This document shows positions 36,134-44,297 of a stretch of DNA of 64,000 nt, one piece after another (position 1 is the first letter of the stretch; every line of letters begins with the position of its first letter). The translations under genes were made by a program, and so were the position numbers. The DNA lies in contig NZ_CP142422.1 in the NCBI RefSeq assembly GCF_035974275.1, positions 4,588,001 to 4,652,000 of the forward strand, written 5' to 3'. This DNA is from Chryseobacterium sp. MYb264. Lineage in GTDB: Bacteria; Bacteroidota; Bacteroidia; Flavobacteriales; Weeksellaceae. The notes beneath the pieces were generated by a model, which searched no databases, was not told the origin of the DNA, and saw nothing but the letters and a program-made list of their open reading frames with translations.

Positions 36134-36436
36134 CTATTGAACCGGAGTCTGATTAACTAAAATATCCTGAAGCTCTTCATGTTTCTGGAAAGTAGCTTTT
36201 GCAAAAGGGCAAAGCGGAATAATGGTTTTTCCGTTTTTTCTTGCAAAATCTACCGCAGCCACAAGCATTTCTTTGCCAACACCTTGTCCGTTGTATGCTT
36301 CTTCCACTTCAGTATGGTCGATGATAAATCTCTCTTCACCAGCCCAGGTGTATGTCATCAAACCTGCGCGGTTTCCTTCTATGAATGCCTCAAAATTTCC
36401 GTGCTTTTCGTCGTTGTTTTGTTTTACTTCAATCAT
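36134..36436 (-). CDS. Short GNAT-type N-acetyltransferase (NATD1/YjdJ-like)
   Basis: 100 residues. Shortened GNAT fold with AFIEGNRAGLMTYTW, IIDHTEVEEAYNGQGVGKEML (acetyl-CoA loop) and IIPLCPFAKATFQKH. Its start lies 1 nt after the stop of the OsmC gene. Paralogous to 38419-38730. The substrate is unknown. Confidence 0.88.
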   Translation of the reverse strand: MIEVKQNNDEKHGNFEAFIEGNRAGLMTYTWAGEERFIIDHTEVEEAYNGQGVGKEMLVAAVDFARKNGKTIIPLCPFAKATFQKHEELQDILVNQTPVQ

Positions 36437-36437
36437 A

Positions 36438-36836
36438 TTATGAGAATTTGGTTAATATTTCTATTTCGTTTGTTAATATTTTATGTATCGGGCACGCGTC
36501 CGCAATCGTGTGAAGTCTCTTCAATTGTTCTTCATCAAGATTTGTGCCTTCAAAGCTGATATCTCTTTTAAAGATCGCTCTTTTGGTCAATGGAAAGTTT
36601 TCAAGTTCTACTTCTACGTTAATGTTTTCAACGTCCCATTCTTTTCGATCGATATACATTCTCAGGGTTGCTGCCGTACAGCTTGCCAAAGAAGTTGCCA
36701 GGATTTCAAAAGGGTTAAAACCTTTATTCTGTCCGCCTTTATCTACAGGTTCATCGGTGATCAAAGTATTTTCACCAGCGACAACCTGTGTGTAATATTT
36801 TTCTTTTCCTAAACTTGCTTTTACCGTTACCGCCAT
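36438..36836 (-). CDS. OsmC-family peroxiredoxin-like protein
   Basis: 132 residues. Ohr/OsmC motifs: the first reactive Cys is in ATSLASCTAATLRMY (about 53) and the second in DACPIHKIL (about 114). Beta-alpha-beta fold of standard length. It reduces organic or fatty-acid hydroperoxides through the thiol pair, in the cytoplasm. First gene of a two-gene unit with the GNAT gene, in a block of redox genes up to 40 kb. Confidence 0.93.
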   Translation of the reverse strand: MAVTVKASLGKEKYYTQVVAGENTLITDEPVDKGGQNKGFNPFEILATSLASCTAATLRMYIDRKEWDVENINVEVELENFPLTKRAIFKRDISFEGTNLDEEQLKRLHTIADACPIHKILTNEIEILTKFS

Positions 36837-36884
36837 TGTTTTTTATGTTGGGTTCTAATTTAAATATAAAAATCAATTAAATTT

Positions 36885-37418
36885 TTAGTTTTTAATCTGA
36901 TTTTTAAAATTTTCAATTTTGTCTTTGAGCTCTTTCAGCATTTCAGGGTTGATAACGCCACTTTCCAAATCAAAATTTTCATAAAACTTCGGAAGTGAAA
37001 AAGTATCTTTAATATCTGCTGCAAATTGCGGAAAAAATGTTTTTGCTGTATTCATCACATTTCCACCGCCGTAACCTCCGGGAGAAGTCGACATCAGAAA
37101 CATGGGTTTATCCTGAAAAACTTTTACATTAATTCTCGAAGCCCAGTCGAAAACGTTTTTAAAAGCCGAGCTGTACGATCTGTTGTGTTCGGCAAGCGAA
37201 CAGATAATGACATCAGATTCTTCAATAGCTTTCAAAAAGTGATGCGCTTCTTCGGGGAAACCTTTTTTCTCGCGGTCAACAGAGAAAACGGGCATGTCAA
37301 AATCATTTAAATCAATTAAATTGATGTCTTCATTCTGAAAATCTTTCAAAACAAATTTCACCAGTTCTCTGTTGATTGATGTGGAAGATGTACTTCCTGC
37401 AAATGCTAATATTTTCAT
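36885..37418 (-). CDS. NADPH-dependent FMN reductase (flavoprotein)
   Basis: 177 residues of flavodoxin-like fold. FMN phosphate loop FAGSTSSTSINRELV at the N-terminus, EHNRSYSSAFKNVFDWASR (about 78-97) and STSPGGYGGGNVM (about 110). It reduces FMN or quinones/azo compounds with NAD(P)H. 20 bp separate it from the pirin gene upstream, so they are probably cotranscribed. Confidence 0.92.
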   Translation of the reverse strand: MKILAFAGSTSSTSINRELVKFVLKDFQNEDINLIDLNDFDMPVFSVDREKKGFPEEAHHFLKAIEESDVIICSLAEHNRSYSSAFKNVFDWASRINVKVFQDKPMFLMSTSPGGYGGGNVMNTAKTFFPQFAADIKDTFSLPKFYENFDLESGVINPEMLKELKDKIENFKNQIKN

Positions 37419-37437
37419 CGTTGATATTTAAAATTCT

Positions 37438-38340
37438 TTACGGTTTTCTGTTTAAAATCGCTTTTGGAAGCGGAACATATTCTTCCTCATCTCCCGGAAC
37501 TAAAGGAAAAGCTTCATGATTTTGGTCGTTCCAGTTTACTTTTGCTGTTTCAATTAATTCTTTGTCTGAATTTACGAAATTCCAGAAAATAAAACGTTCT
37601 TCATCAAATGGTTCGCCCCCGAAAAGATAAACGGTTCCGTTTTCACTCATGTCAAATTCACACAATTTAGTGTCTTTGGCAATCATTAGTTGCTTTGAAC
37701 CATAAGAATTTCCGTCTGTAGTAACAGTTCCGTCTAAAACATACATCGCGGCTTCACCGTAAAGATCTTTTCCGATGCTGATTTTTTTTGCATCTGTAGT
37801 TTTAATTTCAATAAAAAATAATTTGCTGTGAACCGGAACCGGAGATTTTCTGCCGAACGCTTCTCCCGCAATTAATTTATATTGAATTCCATCTTCATCC
37901 CAAACCGGAATTTCTTCAGCTTCGATATGATGGAAAGTAGGCTCAGACTGCTCCAAATGTTTCGGAAGCCCTACCCAAATTTGGAAACCGTGAAGTCTCT
38001 TATCAGAATGTCTCAAATATTCCGGTGTTCTTTCTGAATGTACCACTCCTTTTCCGGCAGTCATCCAGTTCACAGCTCCAGGTTTGATCTCCAAAGCACT
38101 TCCGATACTGTCTCTGTGGAAGATTGATCCTTCCAGAAGATAAGTTAATGTTGAAAGACCAATGTGTGGATGTGGCGGAACATCAAGATTCTGGTAATCT
38201 TTCAACTCAGAAGGTCCCATATGATCGATAAAAACGAATGGTCCGACTGCTCTTTTTTCACGGAAAGGCAATAGTCTGCCGACTAAAAAGTTTCCTATAT
38301 CCGCGGATTTTTCTTCTATAATAAGTCCGATATTTGACAT
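37438..38340 (-). CDS. Pirin-family protein 1
   Basis: 300 residues; double cupin. Metal-binding signature in the N-terminal cupin: PPHPHIGLSTLTYLLEGSIFHRDS, then AVNWMTAGKGVVHSERTP (His/Glu ligands). C-terminal cupin at about 175-260 (AAMYVLDGTV...). Pirins of this type may act as quercetinases or redox-linked regulators. The upstream gene of the FMN reductase unit. Confidence 0.92.
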   Translation of the reverse strand: MSNIGLIIEEKSADIGNFLVGRLLPFREKRAVGPFVFIDHMGPSELKDYQNLDVPPHPHIGLSTLTYLLEGSIFHRDSIGSALEIKPGAVNWMTAGKGVVHSERTPEYLRHSDKRLHGFQIWVGLPKHLEQSEPTFHHIEAEEIPVWDEDGIQYKLIAGEAFGRKSPVPVHSKLFFIEIKTTDAKKISIGKDLYGEAAMYVLDGTVTTDGNSYGSKQLMIAKDTKLCEFDMSENGTVYLFGGEPFDEERFIFWNFVNSDKELIETAKVNWNDQNHEAFPLVPGDEEEYVPLPKAILNRKP

Positions 38341-38418
38341 GATACTAAGGTGGTTTTTTAAATTTTATATAAGCTAATGTAATTAATTTTTCTTCTGTTT
38401 ACGGTACTTTAAGGAAAA

Positions 38419-38730
38419 TTAAAGTTGATCATAACCGTGAAAGCGCTCATCGACAATACGTTTCCACTCAGGATTTTTTTTAATGAATGCGGCAACGTAA
38501 GGGCAGAAGGGGAGTGCTTTTTTATGATGGTCTTCGATATATTGTAATGTTTTTTCGACAACGGCTTCTGCAGCGCCGGTTCCTGAAATCAACAGATCTG
38601 CTTCGGTATGGTTTAAGGCAATCTGGCTTCCCATTTCGCGATAATCAATAAAAGCGGAATGACCGTTGAATTCTATTTCGAATCGGTTTCCGGTGTTTAC
38701 TAATGCTATATTTTCAAATTCTGATTTCAT
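38419..38730 (-). CDS. Short GNAT-type N-acetyltransferase (NATD1/YjdJ-like), second copy
   Basis: 103 residues: FEIEFNGHSAFIDYREM, ALNHTEADLLISGTGAAEAVVEKTL and LPFCPYVAAFIKKNPEW match the pattern of the 36134 gene product (acidic strand, acetyl-CoA loop, CPF/CPY motif). Paralogue within 2.3 kb. Bases 38731-38976 upstream hold low-complexity repeats (CTTTGCGTCTTTGTG type). Confidence 0.87.
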   Translation of the reverse strand: MKSEFENIALVNTGNRFEIEFNGHSAFIDYREMGSQIALNHTEADLLISGTGAAEAVVEKTLQYIEDHHKKALPFCPYVAAFIKKNPEWKRIVDERFHGYDQL

Positions 38731-38976
38731 GATTTTGGATTTTTAAATGATGTTGGATTTTCCAAAGACACAAAGAATTTTTAATTTTAAAACTGTTGTA
38801 AGGCGCAAGAAAATCAAAGATTTTCATTTTTTTTCATAATCAATTTTATCGAAGATAAAATCTTTGCGTCTTAGAACATAAAGTTTGCAAATGATCTTTG
38901 CGTCTTTGTGAAAACCAACGAAAACACAATCACATAAAATTAAGAAAAAGAACTCAATATATAAGTTTGAATTAAA

Positions 38977-39852
38977 TTAATCCGCCAGATAACCAAATCG
39001 TCCCAAATTATAATCCTCAAATGCCTGCATAATTTCTTCTCGGGTATTCATCACAAAAGGACCGTGTGGATAAATCGGTTCATTCAATGGCATGCCGCTG
39101 ATAATTAAAACAATAGCATCTTTTGAAGCTTCAATAGTAAATGTTTCGCCTTCATTTCGGAATAAAACAAAATGATCGGTTGCTGCTTTCTGTTCCCCGT
39201 TAACGATGATAGTTCCTTCGATAACCAAAGCTCCGGTATTGAAGGTATCCGGAAAACTGAATTCTGCATTTCCGCCCTTTTTCAGTTTGGCATTCATCAT
39301 ATTCACGGGACTGAAAGTGAAAGCGGGACCCTTCTGATCTTTATATGTTCCGGCAATAACTTCGATAAAACCGTTTTCGCCGAGATCAACTTTCGTCATC
39401 TCTGAATTTTTGATGGACTGGTATTTCGGGCAGCTCATTTTGTAGACTGAAGGAAGGTTGACCCAGAGTTGAACCATCTGGAAAAATCCACCTTTTTGTG
39501 CCCATTCTTTTTCGTGATATTCTTTGTGAAGAACGCCTTTTGCAGCGGTCATCCATTGTACATCGCCTTCACCGATAATTCCGCCACCGCCTGCGCTGTC
39601 GTGATGCTGAACTTTTCCTTTATAAGCTATGGTTACGGTTTCAAAACCTCGGTGAGGATGTACTCCGACACCTCGCGGCTGATCTGTTCCGTTGAAATGA
39701 AATTTTGAATTGTAATCCAGCACAAGAAACGGATCCATTCTTTTCATGTCCATTCCCTGTACGCCCGGAATAAAATTATGAACCCTAAAACCATCACCCA
39801 CAAAATGAGCAGGTCTGGGAGATACTATTTTTTCTACTTTTTTAGTTGCCAT
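38977..39852 (-). CDS. Pirin-family protein 2
   Basis: 291 residues. Cupin motif GVHPHRGFETVTIAYKGKVQHHDS and DVQWMTAAKGVLHKEYHE give the His/Glu metal site. C-terminal cupin about 180-270 ends in MPLNEPIYPHGPFVMNTREEI, a conserved pirin tail. Paralogue of pirin 1, about 30-40 percent similar by eye. Same strand, separate transcript likely. Confidence 0.93.
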   Translation of the reverse strand: MATKKVEKIVSPRPAHFVGDGFRVHNFIPGVQGMDMKRMDPFLVLDYNSKFHFNGTDQPRGVGVHPHRGFETVTIAYKGKVQHHDSAGGGGIIGEGDVQWMTAAKGVLHKEYHEKEWAQKGGFFQMVQLWVNLPSVYKMSCPKYQSIKNSEMTKVDLGENGFIEVIAGTYKDQKGPAFTFSPVNMMNAKLKKGGNAEFSFPDTFNTGALVIEGTIIVNGEQKAATDHFVLFRNEGETFTIEASKDAIVLIISGMPLNEPIYPHGPFVMNTREEIMQAFEDYNLGRFGYLAD

Positions 39853-40054
39853 AATATTGTTGATATTAGTAAAACAAAGTTACAACAGCTGAAAATCAGA
39901 TGCATTGATCTGTGGTAAGTATGTGGTTGTTGGTTGCTGGTGGGGGATATCTGAAGCTATAAAAAAAATATCAATACTATTTTTGCAAAATGTAACCTTT
40001 TTTAATGTAACTGTCAGATTTAAATGCACTTATATTGTTAAATTTTTAATAAAA

Positions 40055-40102
40055 AAATACAAACGTAAGAATTGAATATAAACTTTTCTTACATTTGTAT
40101 TT
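40055..40102. repeat. Long imperfect inverted repeat in a gene-poor gap
   Basis: AAATACAAACGTAAGAA (40055-40071) and TTCTTACATTTGTATTT (40086-40102) pair over 17 bp with one mismatch and a 14-nt loop. The 39853-40217 gap between pirin 2 and yjdM has no gene I can support. A hairpin terminator or small mobile remnant is possible. Confidence 0.6.
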
Positions 40103-40217
40103 CTACAGCATAAGGAAATTTTTGGTTAATTCTCTTTCTGCCTCTGAAGATGAACATTAGTCTTAACAGGACAATCGACTCTTTTGAAAGATTACACTGT
40201 CCAATTCTTTCCTTTTT

Positions 40218-40562
40218 TTATGCCTTCTTTACAAATTCTGATTTCAGAGCCATAGCTCCAAATCCATCAATTTTACAGTCAATATTATGATCACTGTCAG
40301 GTCTTAAACGAATGTTTTTAACTTTTGTTCCTGCTTTTACTGGCTTCGGGGCGCCTTTTACCGGAAGATCCTTGACAACAACTACAGAATCCCCATCTTT
40401 TAATTCATTCCCGTTAGCATCTAAAATTGCGCCTGAATTTGATGCGTCAGCAGTCACTTCTTCCGGATTCCATTCATAAAAACATTGGGAACAAACCATC
40501 AAATTATCGCTAGGATAAGTAAATTCAGAGCTGCATTTCGGACAAAGTACAGTATCACTCAT
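40218..40562 (-). CDS. yjdM: Zinc-ribbon protein YjdM/PhnA-like
   Basis: 114 residues. N-terminal zinc ribbon CPKC...CSQC (residues 7-10 and 27-30), then SH3-like domain with [19 protein letters not shown] and [27 protein letters not shown], the hallmark of YjdM (formerly PhnA). Function is poorly known; no phosphonate genes nearby. Monocistronic. Confidence 0.93.
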   Translation of the reverse strand: MSDTVLCPKCSSEFTYPSDNLMVCSQCFYEWNPEEVTADASNSGAILDANGNELKDGDSVVVVKDLPVKGAPKPVKAGTKVKNIRLRPDSDHNIDCKIDGFGAMALKSEFVKKA

Positions 40563-40695
40563 ATTTTAAATTTTTGCAAAGGTAGGATTTTAAATTTGGG
40601 AATGGAAGTCGGAGGAGGGAGGACGGAAGTCGGATGCTATTAACCTTAAAGACAGAACTAAAAATTTTGAACCCAAAATTCTCAACTTAAATTCG

Positions 40696-40703
40696 TATTT
40701 TTG
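40696..40703 (+). promoter_or_regulatory. -7 promoter element of the RsmB/NOP gene
   Basis: TATTTTTG, 28 bp upstream of the ATG, matches TAnnTTTG. Confidence 0.45.
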
Positions 40704-40731
40704 CAGATTCAAAATAGCAGAACCCAATTTT

Positions 40732-41937
40732 ATGGAACTTATTCACAGAAATTTAGCCATCGGAATTCACGATGCTTTACAAGAAACATTTTTCGAAAAA
40801 AATAAATATGCCGATAAAGTAATCGAAAGACTTTTGAAAGCACACAAAAAATGGGGAAGCCAAGACAGAGCGGTTGTTTCTGAAATTTTCTACAACATTA
40901 TCCGTTGGAAAAAACGTCTTGAATACTATATGGGTGAAGGGGTAAAACCAAATAATATCTATAAATTAATCATTGCATATCTTCTTTGGAGTAAAACCAA
41001 TTATAAAAAGTTTGAAGAGTTCGACGGAATTAAAATCGCTGATATTCTTACGAAACTTAAAAAAAATACCGTTCCTACAAAAGCTATTGAACATTCGATC
41101 CCTGATTGGTTGGCTGAAACTTTGGAAAAAGAATTGGGGGAAAAATGGGAGAAAGAAATGTTGGCTTTGAACGAGCAGGCTCCGACGGTTTTAAGAGCAA
41201 ATTCTCTAAGAACAACTCCGAAAGAGCTGATTTCTGACCTTGCTGATGAAAATATTGTTTCATATCCTATCAAAAATTATCCTGATGCAGTTCAGTTAGA
41301 AGAAAAAAAGAACGTTTTTCTTACGACAGCGTTTAAAGAAGGATTATTTGAAGTTCAGGATGCCTCTTCTCAGAAAATAGGCTATTTCCTTGATGTAAAA
41401 GAAGGGCAAAGGGTGGTTGATGCCTGTGCCGGAGCGGGAGGGAAAACACTTCACTTAGCCGCTTTGATGCAGAATAAGGGACAGATTATTGCTCTTGATA
41501 TTTTTGAATGGAAATTGGCTGAGTTAAAACGTCGTGCAAAAAGAGCTGGTGCCCACAATATTGAAACACGTATGATTTCCGACAATAAAGTAATCAAGAG
41601 ACTTCATGAAAAAGCTGACAGATTATTGATTGACGCACCATGTTCAGGTCTTGGAGTTTTGAAAAGAAATCCGGATAGCAAGTGGAAAATCGACCAGGAT
41701 TTTATCGACAGAATCAAGAAAGAGCAGCAACAGATTCTTCAGGACTATTCTAAAATGGTAAAAAAGGGTGGGCAAATGGTGTACGCTACCTGTTCTATTC
41801 TGCCTTCTGAAAACAATCTTCAGGTAGACGAATTCATCAAAAATAACCCGAATTTTAGAATGATTAAAGATGAGAAAGTAATGCCAAGTACAGGTTACGA
41901 CGGTTTTTATATGGCTTTGATCGAAAGAGTTTCCTAA
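40732..41937 (+). CDS. RsmB/NOP-family RNA (cytosine-5) methyltransferase
   Basis: 401 residues. N-terminal NusB-like helical region (about 1-130), then class I methyltransferase: SAM motif VVDACAGAGGKTLHLAAL (about 225), DAPCSGLGVLKRNPDSKW with the first catalytic Cys, and VYATCSILPSENNLQVDEF with the second. Architecture fits RsmB-type 16S rRNA m5C methyltransferases. The exact target base is not proven. Confidence 0.92.
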   Translation: MELIHRNLAIGIHDALQETFFEKNKYADKVIERLLKAHKKWGSQDRAVVSEIFYNIIRWKKRLEYYMGEGVKPNNIYKLIIAYLLWSKTNYKKFEEFDGIKIADILTKLKKNTVPTKAIEHSIPDWLAETLEKELGEKWEKEMLALNEQAPTVLRANSLRTTPKELISDLADENIVSYPIKNYPDAVQLEEKKNVFLTTAFKEGLFEVQDASSQKIGYFLDVKEGQRVVDACAGAGGKTLHLAALMQNKGQIIALDIFEWKLAELKRRAKRAGAHNIETRMISDNKVIKRLHEKADRLLIDAPCSGLGVLKRNPDSKWKIDQDFIDRIKKEQQQILQDYSKMVKKGGQMVYATCSILPSENNLQVDEFIKNNPNFRMIKDEKVMPSTGYDGFYMALIERVS

Positions 41938-41962
41938 TTTAGAAATACTTAAAAATATACAG

Positions 41963-41993
41963 ACTACTCTAATTTTTAGAGTAGTTTTTTTTA
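41963..41993 (+). terminator. Terminator of the RsmB/NOP gene
   Basis: ACTACTCTAA/TTAGAGTAGT 10-bp stem, 3-nt loop, followed by eight T. Confidence 0.9.
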
Positions 41994-42049
41994 TTTAATG
42001 GTTTACTACAAACTGATAAATGAATAGCCTCCATGAGATTCTTATACTG

Positions 42050-42077
42050 TTTTTTTTTTTTTTTTTTTTTTTTTTTT
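42050..42077 (+). repeat. 28-nt homopolymeric T tract
   Basis: 28 consecutive T in the gap 41994-42312. The gap also holds palindromic short repeats (AACCCGAAGGGGTT, CGTCGGGTGAAACCCGATGG, CTCGTAGGGGTT). The tract is 235 bp upstream of the PNGase F-like gene. Confidence 0.9.
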
Positions 42078-42312
42078 GAATTTGCCTTTGCCTTAATAAA
42101 CCCGAAGGGGTTAAATATCAGTAGCGTCGGGTGAAACCCGATGGATAAGTATTTAAGGATGGTATAACCTCGTAGGGGTTGAGTAATTTAAAGGTAATTT
42201 CAAAGATAAAATGGTCGTACCTCCTGTTTCCTTTATCCGGTTGATTTCTTACCGGTGACTTGAATCAATTTATATCAATTAAAATTTATCTTTGTGAAAA
42301 ACCAGTATCATT

Positions 42313-43977
42313 ATGAACAAAAGAGTTTTATTCACTTTTTTTATTTTCTTTTTTTGTCTGTCGTTTGCTCAGACTTATGAAATTCAATACATCAGTTCTT
42401 ATAACGGGAAAGTTTTGACCGATCAGTCGCCGACGCTTGTCTGGGTAAATGAGAAGGAGAATTTTATCCTAAACAACAAAATCAGAGAGCAAAAATCAGA
42501 ATATCCATTTGAAATTACGAAAGTGGAAAAACCTTCTAATACCATCATTTCCTATGCTTTTCTGAAATCAAACGAGATTGTTTCCAATGCAGATGTTGAA
42601 TCTGTAGGAAAACAAAGTTTTGAATTGACTAATGAAACAAAAAAAATCTTGGGCTACCAATGTAAGAAAGCGGTTACAAAAATTAATTCAAATACGATAG
42701 AAGTTTGGTATACCAATGATCTTAAAATAAAGGGAGGACCTTCTGTAACGGGACAAAATTTAGGTTTAGTGCTGGAGATCGAGAGAAATAAAAATTCTGT
42801 CATTACGGCAAATTCAATTAAAAAAGTAAAGAAAATAGATATTGAAAATATTTTAAAAGGCTCCATCCAACCAACCGATCAGTTGACTTATAAAGATCTT
42901 TTATGGAAAAGTAGATTCACTACGTTGAAAGTTTTTGATAATGAGGTGGTTAATTTTTCTGAAGATTCTAAATCTGATCAAAACATAAAAAGATTCGCCA
43001 ACGGAACAGTTATACTTAAAAAAATAAAGTTTCCCTCTATCTCTGAGGGCGAACTTGTTTTTGCGGAATTAAAGCAACAGTCTAATGGAGATGCGTATGA
43101 TAGAACGGGGACTGTCTTTTTTATTCCTGAAGATAAATCTCAGTCATTTTTCGATGGACTGGAAAAAGGAGTAAAAACACTTCCTGTTTTCGATAATGGA
43201 AACGGAAAGCAGTATTATGGGGTTGCGGCAACCTCCAGTTACGATCCGGCAGTGGAGATGATGAGGTTTTTTACCCCTTTTGGAATTAATAAATTTAATC
43301 ATATTCAACTGAAAGATAAAAGCTGGCAAACGATAAATCCATATAGGGAAGATATTACTGAACTAAAGCCTTCTTTATCCGGAAAGGAAGTGTGGATCGG
43401 TACATTTATCGGAAATTATGATAAAGGAGGTCACAAAGTAAGTCTTGAAATCACCATTCACAAAAGCGATCAGACGGTGAATAAAAATAATACGGTAATT
43501 CCTCTTTTCAACTCTTTAAATATTATGGAAATGGCTGGGCAGGACTATTCTACAATGTTTAACAATGACAAAGGTTTGCTCGTAGAGTTTACATTGGAAA
43601 AAGACCTTAAAAATGCTCAGTTAAGATATACCACAACGGGACATGGGGGCTGGGAAAACGGAGATGAATTTGTTCCAAAAGCTAATTCTATTTTCCTGGA
43701 TGGAAAATCTACATTTTCATTCGTGCCCTGGAGAACAGATTGTGGATCTTATAGGTTATTCAATCCAGCTTCAGGAAATTTCTCAGACGGACTTTCTTCA
43801 TCGGATTTAAGCAGGTCAAACTGGTGTCCTGGAACGGTGACGAATCCTAACTTTATTCCTTTGGGAAATTTGAAGGCAGGGAAGCATAGTATTCAGGTTA
43901 AAATTCCTCAGGGACCAACGGAAGGAACGAGCTTCAGTGCTTGGAATGTTTCAGGTGTTCTGTTGGGATCGGACTAA
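42313..43977 (+). CDS. GLPGLI-domain plus PNGase F-like C-terminal protein, secreted
   Basis: 554 residues with a signal peptide ending SFAQ (about 1-19). Residues 20-190 have the GLPGLI-family pattern (ILGYQCKKAVTK, EVWYTNDLKIKGGPS, GLVLEIERN). The second half carries PNGase F-like jelly-roll features: DAYDRTGTVFFIPED, RYTTTGHGGWENGDEF, FVPWRTDCGSYRLFNPA, SRSNWCPGTVTNPNF, and LKAGKHSIQVKIPQG. PNGase F releases N-glycans from glycoproteins; here the activity is inferred, not shown. The fusion to a GLPGLI domain is noted in the findings. Confidence 0.85.
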   Translation: MNKRVLFTFFIFFFCLSFAQTYEIQYISSYNGKVLTDQSPTLVWVNEKENFILNNKIREQKSEYPFEITKVEKPSNTIISYAFLKSNEIVSNADVESVGKQSFELTNETKKILGYQCKKAVTKINSNTIEVWYTNDLKIKGGPSVTGQNLGLVLEIERNKNSVITANSIKKVKKIDIENILKGSIQPTDQLTYKDLLWKSRFTTLKVFDNEVVNFSEDSKSDQNIKRFANGTVILKKIKFPSISEGELVFAELKQQSNGDAYDRTGTVFFIPEDKSQSFFDGLEKGVKTLPVFDNGNGKQYYGVAATSSYDPAVEMMRFFTPFGINKFNHIQLKDKSWQTINPYREDITELKPSLSGKEVWIGTFIGNYDKGGHKVSLEITIHKSDQTVNKNNTVIPLFNSLNIMEMAGQDYSTMFNNDKGLLVEFTLEKDLKNAQLRYTTTGHGGWENGDEFVPKANSIFLDGKSTFSFVPWRTDCGSYRLFNPASGNFSDGLSSSDLSRSNWCPGTVTNPNFIPLGNLKAGKHSIQVKIPQGPTEGTSFSAWNVSGVLLGSD

Positions 43978-43987
43978 AAAAACAAAA

Positions 43988-44015
43988 CCTTCTTACAATT
44001 AGATTGCAAGAAGGT
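43988..44015 (+). terminator. Terminator of the PNGase F-like gene
   Basis: ACCTTCTT/AAGAAGGT stem, 12-nt loop. It is followed by AAAAACACAA rather than a clean T tract, so it may instead be part of a small RNA element. Confidence 0.6.
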
Positions 44016-44025
44016 AAAAACACAA

Positions 44026-44091
44026 ATGATGAAAAAAAATTATTTCGAGCCACAAAGTAATGATAAAAATTTGTATAATAAATTATCATAG
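44026..44091 (+). CDS. Short ORF, 21 codons (MMKK[N/D]YFE type)
   Basis: ATG ATG AAA AAA AAT TAT TTC ... reads MMKKNYFEPQSNDKNLYNKL and one more residue. The start context AACACAAATGATGAAAAAA recurs at 54.69 and 55.40 kb, so it may be a conserved small peptide or leader. No RBS is convincing; the remaining gap to asnB has no other gene. Confidence 0.3.
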   Translation: MMKKNYFEPQSNDKNLYNKLS

Positions 44092-44297
44092 ATTAAGAAA
44101 TATGTCATAATTATTTCGTATGAATCAATTGATTTCGATTGCACAGTGAAAAATTTCAATTTATTCCAATGTTTTTAGAGTGTTTTATTTATTTTTTTAA
44201 TTAAAAATTGAATTTTGATTAAAAATTTACCGTTTTGAATATTTTTTATTGTTATTTTTAAACCTTAATAATAATTTTGCTTCTAAATAATAATAAA

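Noticed and set aside
36179..36559. Plus-strand ORF of 126 codons over the GNAT/OsmC genes
   Set aside because: Antisense to two well-supported genes.
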